Part shown: piece after piece, positions 60,670 through 64,000 of the stretch
How positions within the stretch are numbered: position 1 is the first letter of the stretch
Layout of the letters: each line of letters begins with the position of its first letter
From: Flavobacterium franklandianum
GTDB lineage: Bacteria > Bacteroidota > Bacteroidia > Flavobacteriales > Flavobacteriaceae
Reading direction: 5' to 3'
Length of the DNA: 64,000 nucleotides
Assembly (NCBI RefSeq): GCF_007097365.1
Contig: NZ_VJZR01000001.1
Coordinates: 496,001-560,000, forward strand
The notes under the pieces: model-generated
What the model was told of the DNA's origin: nothing
Database searches by the model: none
The model's input: the letters and a program-made list of their open reading frames with translations, nothing else
Program-made: the position numbers and the translations under genes

Positions 60670-61782
60670 ATGAAATATATAATAAGTTTTTTTTGCCTTT
60701 TAACATTCTCAATTGCTTGCTCCAATTCCGAAAATTCACCAACTCAACAACTGCCAGTTAATCCAACGCCGGTCATTCCTCCAACTCCCGTTACTATGCC
60801 AAATCCAACCAATTCTGTTATAACCAATTATGTAGGTTATACACTAATTTGGAATGACGAGTTTAACACCTCTCAACTGGAGTTAACGAAATGGAATTAT
60901 GAAACTGGAACGGGAGTCAACGGCGATTTTGGAACAGGACAATTAGATAGAGCCACCGATAGGACATCTAATGTAAGTATGCTTGCAGGCACGGATAATG
61001 ATGGCTCGCTAGCCATAACAACACTCAAGGAAGCCTACATTGACAGAAAATATACCAGCGGAAGAATTAACACAAAAGATAAATATTCCTGCGGGCCAGG
61101 CTCACGAATAGAAGCTAGAATATGGGCTAGAGATGTTCAATTTAAAGGACAAGGTTTTGCCTTTTGGATGATGCCTGCCGAAATACCGGAAGGAAAAGAT
61201 TACATTATGTGGCCACAAGGAGGAGAGGTTGATATAATGGAATATGTTGGCGCCATTCCGTTTGCCAATTTAGGAAGTGTGCATTATGCTTGGTCTTGGG
61301 AAAATAATCAATACCAAAGTTGGAACCACGGACATAAAGGCGCTTATTATTCTTATGCTGAAAACCAAGTTCCTGCCATTCATCCTGAATATGGAAATTG
61401 GCCAACAACAGCAAATAATCCATCTGCCGGAAGTGGCGCGTATCATTTATACCGGATCGATTGGTACAATAATCGTATTGAATTTAGTGTTGATGAACAA
61501 ATATATCACATCAACTATTTTAACGACGGAACAATGTTTGGCAATGCCGCAGATGGTGAAGATGCCGATGCAACTGTAACTGTAAATAACAAAAAAGTAT
61601 TTAAATCAGAATATTCACATCATTTTGAAGAATGGAAGCCTTTTGACCATAAGTTTTATTTAATTCTCTCGGCAGGAGTTGGCGGGAATGACAATCAAAG
61701 CTATGGTGGCGCTATTGTTTCACAAGCAGTATTTCCTTGCACTACATTAATCGATTATGTTAGGGTTTATAAAAGAATTTAA
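60670..61782 (+). CDS. GH16-family beta-glucanase lipoprotein (laminarinase type)
   Basis: An endo-beta-glucanase-type enzyme of about 370 residues. I prefer the ATG at 60670 (MKYIISFFCLL), which gives a clean lipoprotein signal ending SIAC (Cys17). An ATG at 60658 adds only four residues. A Pro/Thr-rich linker (about 25-50) leads to the catalytic jelly roll with YTLIWNDEFN and the GH16 active site GGEVDIMEYVG (Glu186, Asp188 and Glu191 in this numbering). The W-P-Q-G-G-E-V-D-I-M-E form is that of laminarinase-like GH16_3 enzymes. No extra binding module is present. It stands alone with its own promoter, away from the sugar region at the left. Confidence 0.85.
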   Translation: MKYIISFFCLLTFSIACSNSENSPTQQLPVNPTPVIPPTPVTMPNPTNSVITNYVGYTLIWNDEFNTSQLELTKWNYETGTGVNGDFGTGQLDRATDRTSNVSMLAGTDNDGSLAITTLKEAYIDRKYTSGRINTKDKYSCGPGSRIEARIWARDVQFKGQGFAFWMMPAEIPEGKDYIMWPQGGEVDIMEYVGAIPFANLGSVHYAWSWENNQYQSWNHGHKGAYYSYAENQVPAIHPEYGNWPTTANNPSAGSGAYHLYRIDWYNNRIEFSVDEQIYHINYFNDGTMFGNAADGEDADATVTVNNKKVFKSEYSHHFEEWKPFDHKFYLILSAGVGGNDNQSYGGAIVSQAVFPCTTLIDYVRVYKRI

Positions 61783-61989
61783 TACAATCGGTCTTATTAC
61801 AATTCTTAAATTTCACAGCTATTTTCTATGGAATTAAAGACAATTTTTGTTCTTTTTAAAATGGTTTAAATCATAATAAACTTTTCTTTTTGCAATTTTA
61901 TTTCTGTGTTTATTTGAAAAATTCTTTCAATATTTTTAATAAAATTGAAATTTGTAGTATCTTTATAAGACCTTTTAAAACTTAATATT

Positions 61990-62421
61990 ATGTCAATAGC
62001 AGAATTATTTGATAACGAATTTAAACGAAGAATGAAAGGTCGTTTTTCAGCAGTAGTTCGAGTGTTATTTGCTGATGGAAAATTTGATCCTGACGAAAAA
62101 AAGTTTTTAGATAAACTTGCCGTAAAATTAGAAATTTCTGATGAAGAGTATAAAGAAATTCTAGAAAACCCATTAAAATATGAATTAAATCCTCCTTATC
62201 TACACATCGAAAGATTGGAGAGTTTATATAATATTGCCAGAGTGGTTCATCACGATCATCATCTTGGCGATAAGCAAGAAATTCTGTTAAGAAAATTTGC
62301 TATAGCCCTTGGATTTACTACAGCCAATGTAAATTATATAGTCAATAAAGCATTAGCTTTAGTAGATAAAAAAGTAGATTTAGATACGTTTATCGATGAA
62401 ATGCAAAATATGAATCGATAA
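61990..62421 (+). CDS. TerB-like protein
   Basis: A 143-residue all-helical cytoplasmic protein resembling the TerB tellurite-resistance/DnaJ-associated fold: FSAVVRVLFADGKFDPDEKKFLDKLA (19-44) with the acidic DGKFDPDE loop, and ILLRKFAIALGFTTANVNYIVNKALAL (93-119). It has no partner genes of a tellurite cluster. Its stop codon lies inside a perfect 48-bp palindrome that also covers the stop of the convergent neighbour. Confidence 0.8.
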   Translation: MSIAELFDNEFKRRMKGRFSAVVRVLFADGKFDPDEKKFLDKLAVKLEISDEEYKEILENPLKYELNPPYLHIERLESLYNIARVVHHDHHLGDKQEILLRKFAIALGFTTANVNYIVNKALALVDKKVDLDTFIDEMQNMNR

Positions 62422-62463
62422 AATTAAAAAACGCCCAATATTGGGCGTTTTTTAATTTTATCG
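62416..62463. terminator. Perfect 48-bp palindrome spanning two convergent stop codons
   Basis: Each 24-base arm (62416-62439 and 62440-62463) is the exact reverse complement of the other, with ACGCCCAAT / ATTGGGCGT at the centre and T-runs on both sides. The stops of the TerB-like gene (62419-62421) and the surface-protein gene (62458-62460) are mirror images within it. It works as a bidirectional terminator. Confidence 0.9.
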
Positions 62464-64000
62464 GGTAATAAATACCCAACCAGATTTTGAAGTTCCATTT
62501 TTTATTTCGGCTACATAAAAATAAGTACCATCAGGAAGAGATTCTCCTTTTCTATTATTTCCACCCCATTGGTCTGAATAATTTCTAAAATCATTTACTT
62601 CAACACCATATCTATTATAAATTTGGAGTTTTACAACCTCACAACCTGTAAGATCGAAAGTGTCATTATAAGTATCATTATTTGGTGTAATTACATTTGG
62701 AATCAAACAAATAGAATTTATCGTGACCATTTTACTAATTACGCAACCATTCCAATCTAAAACTGTGATGTTATAATCGCCAGAATTCAGGTTTGAATAG
62801 ATTGTATTTGTTGTAAACGAACTATTGTTGATGCTGTATTTAAATGGCGCTAAACCACTTGTTACACCAGTTATTTCAATAATCCCTTCAGGTCGTTCGT
62901 TAATAACATCGGTTGTTTTTAAGGTTATAGAAGTTGGAGATGGATAAACAACTGCACTTAAAGTCACTGTTGGTGCACATTGACCTGCATTTGGCGTAAA
63001 AATATAATTTCCAGATAAAGTATTGCTAACCGTTGCAGGATTCCAAGTTCCAGTCACGCCATTAGTTGATGTAAGTGGTAAAACGGGACTAACTTCACCC
63101 GAACATAATGGTGCTATTGGTGCAAAATTTGGAGTTACATTAGGGTTGACAGTAACATTCAAAGTTGTAACAGTTGCACATTGACCTGCAGTTGGGGTAA
63201 AAGTATAAGTTCCAGATAGAGTATTACTTATTGTTGAAGGATTCCAGTTCCCTGTAATTGCATTATTTGATGTTAATGGCAAAATTGGGCTCACTGAACC
63301 CGAGCAAATTGGAGCAATGGCTGTAAATGTTGGAGTAACATTTTGATTTACAGTAAAGTTCAAAGTGGTTGTTGTAGCACATTGACCTGTATTGGGTGTG
63401 AAAATATAGGTAGCCGAAGCTGTATTGCTAATTGTATCAGGATTCCAAGTTCCAGTAATTCCATTTGTTGAGGTTGATGGCAAAATAGGAGCAGTTGCGT
63501 TGGCACAAATTGGAGTGATAGTAAATAATGGTGTGATTGCATTTATATTTATCGTTAATGTCGCCGTAGTTGCGCAAATTCCATCAGTTGGAGTAAAGGT
63601 GTAAATGGCAGAAATGGTATTACTAACAGTTGGTGGATTCCAAGTTCCAGTAATTCCATTTGTTGAAGTTAGGGGTAAGCTAGGCGTTGTTGAATCATAG
63701 CAGACATCGGCAATTGGGTCAAACAACGGAATTATTCGTGGAATAATTGTTACCTCTAAAGTTGTTGTTGTCGCGCATTGACCTGCTGTTGGTGTAAAAG
63801 TATAGGTGTTCGAATTAAGATTGCTAACAATTGCGGGATTCCAAGTTCCTAGAATTGTATTATTTGACATCGTGGGAAGCACAGGACTTTCTGAACCAGA
63901 ACAAAACGGAGCAATAGTAGTAAAAGTTGGAACTACAATCGGATTGACCACAATGGTCATAGTAGCAGGATTAACAGTACATTGACCAGCAGTAGGAGTA
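62458..64000 (-). CDS. Repeat-rich surface protein with T9SS type B sorting (CHU_C) domain, 5' end outside the window
   Basis: The C-terminal 514 or so residues of a gliding/adhesin-like protein; the frame is open to the right edge. From the edge inwards come a partial and then five full tandem repeats of about 67 residues (pattern I-C-[SA]...LPLTS.N.ITGTWNP.T.SNT.S..Y.FTP.AGQCA). A SprB-like repeat (GIIEITGVTSGLAPFKYSINN and GDYNITVLDWNGC) follows. The last 85 residues form the gliding-motility/T9SS type B C-terminal domain (VITPNNDTYNDTFDLTGC, IYNRYGVEV, LPDGTYFYVAEI, GWVFITR). It would be secreted by the type IX system and held on the cell surface. The start at 63960 would be arbitrary because the frame continues past it. 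Confidence 0.9.
   Translation of the reverse strand, partial: TPTAGQCTVNPATMTIVVNPIVVPTFTTIAPFCSGSESPVLPTMSNNTILGTWNPAIVSNLNSNTYTFTPTAGQCATTTTLEVTIIPRIIPLFDPIADVCYDSTTPSLPLTSTNGITGTWNPPTVSNTISAIYTFTPTDGICATTATLTININAITPLFTITPICANATAPILPSTSTNGITGTWNPDTISNTASATYIFTPNTGQCATTTTLNFTVNQNVTPTFTAIAPICSGSVSPILPLTSNNAITGNWNPSTISNTLSGTYTFTPTAGQCATVTTLNVTVNPNVTPNFAPIAPLCSGEVSPVLPLTSTNGVTGTWNPATVSNTLSGNYIFTPNAGQCAPTVTLSAVVYPSPTSITLKTTDVINERPEGIIEITGVTSGLAPFKYSINNSSFTTNTIYSNLNSGDYNITVLDWNGCVISKMVTINSICLIPNVITPNNDTYNDTFDLTGCEVVKLQIYNRYGVEVNDFRNYSDQWGGNNRKGESLPDGTYFYVAEIKNGTSKSGWVFITR
62940..64000. repeat. Tandem repeats of about 201 bp in the surface-protein gene
   Basis: Five full units and one partial unit of roughly 201 bp, coding for the 67-residue protein repeat, continue past the right edge. 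Units differ by many substitutions, so they are not a very recent expansion. The conserved core codes for TGTWNP and FTP.AGQCA. Confidence 0.85.

Noticed and set aside
1..64000. tRNA, rRNA, CRISPR arrays, insertion sequences or phage genes
   Set aside because: I read the intergenic regions on both strands and found no cloverleaf, repeat-spacer array, transposase or integrase.

Overview
The window is AT-rich DNA from a member of the Bacteroidota, most likely Flavobacterium or a close relative. The signs are a SusC/SusD pair, lipoproteins with the family's style of signal peptide, TAnnTTTG-type -7 promoter boxes, a type IX secretion/gliding (CHU_C) C-terminal domain and a class Ia ribonucleotide reductase whose alpha subunit ends in CEMCGS. 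I found no rRNA, tRNA, CRISPR array or transposase.

Positions 1-39800 form a large carbohydrate-utilisation region aimed at small alpha-linked and sucrose-type sugars. On the minus strand lie a trehalase (cut by the window edge) with an MFS permease, then a sucrose-type operon (SUT-like permease, fructokinase, GH13_18 phosphorylase). Next come a SusC/SusD outer-membrane uptake pair followed by two very large VCBS/ASPIC lipoproteins, a haloperoxidase-like lipoprotein and a GyrI-like protein, and then an alpha-galactosidase (GH36) and a GH65 hydrolase. Divergently on the plus strand are a GH32 invertase/levanase, an SP-family sugar permease and a second fructokinase, then two GH13 alpha-glucosidases separated by a VOC-ABM fusion protein. 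A short hypothetical gene, a beta-barrel protein, a second haloperoxidase-like lipoprotein and a DoxX-like protein follow, and the region ends with a LacI-family regulator. The palindrome CGAAAACGTTTTCG or a near match occurs in four intergenic regions and serves five of these transcription units. It always lies about 65-67 bp upstream of the -7 box I would choose, which makes this look like one LacI-type regulon, possibly controlled by activation.

Positions 39907-45937 hold six minus-strand genes for exported proteins of unknown function, including two paralogous pairs. The block is bracketed by the 3' part of the lacI gene: a 573-bp, about 99% identical, 5'-truncated copy of lacI lies on its far side. 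The block therefore looks like an insertion or a product of recombination, and it is the best candidate here for an undescribed system.

Positions 46900-64000 are more ordinary: an RDD gene with an apparent frameshift, an Lrp/AsnC regulator divergent from metE, nrdA and nrdB separated by an interspersed repeat, a DUF3109 protein, MarC, a small membrane protein with a short FAD protein, an alpha/beta hydrolase, and an operon of HupE-like protein, dCMP deaminase and S41 protease. A GH16 glucanase lipoprotein, a TerB-like protein and the C-terminal part of a repetitive gliding/T9SS surface protein that runs off the right edge complete it. Several convergent gene pairs are separated by strong palindromic terminators.
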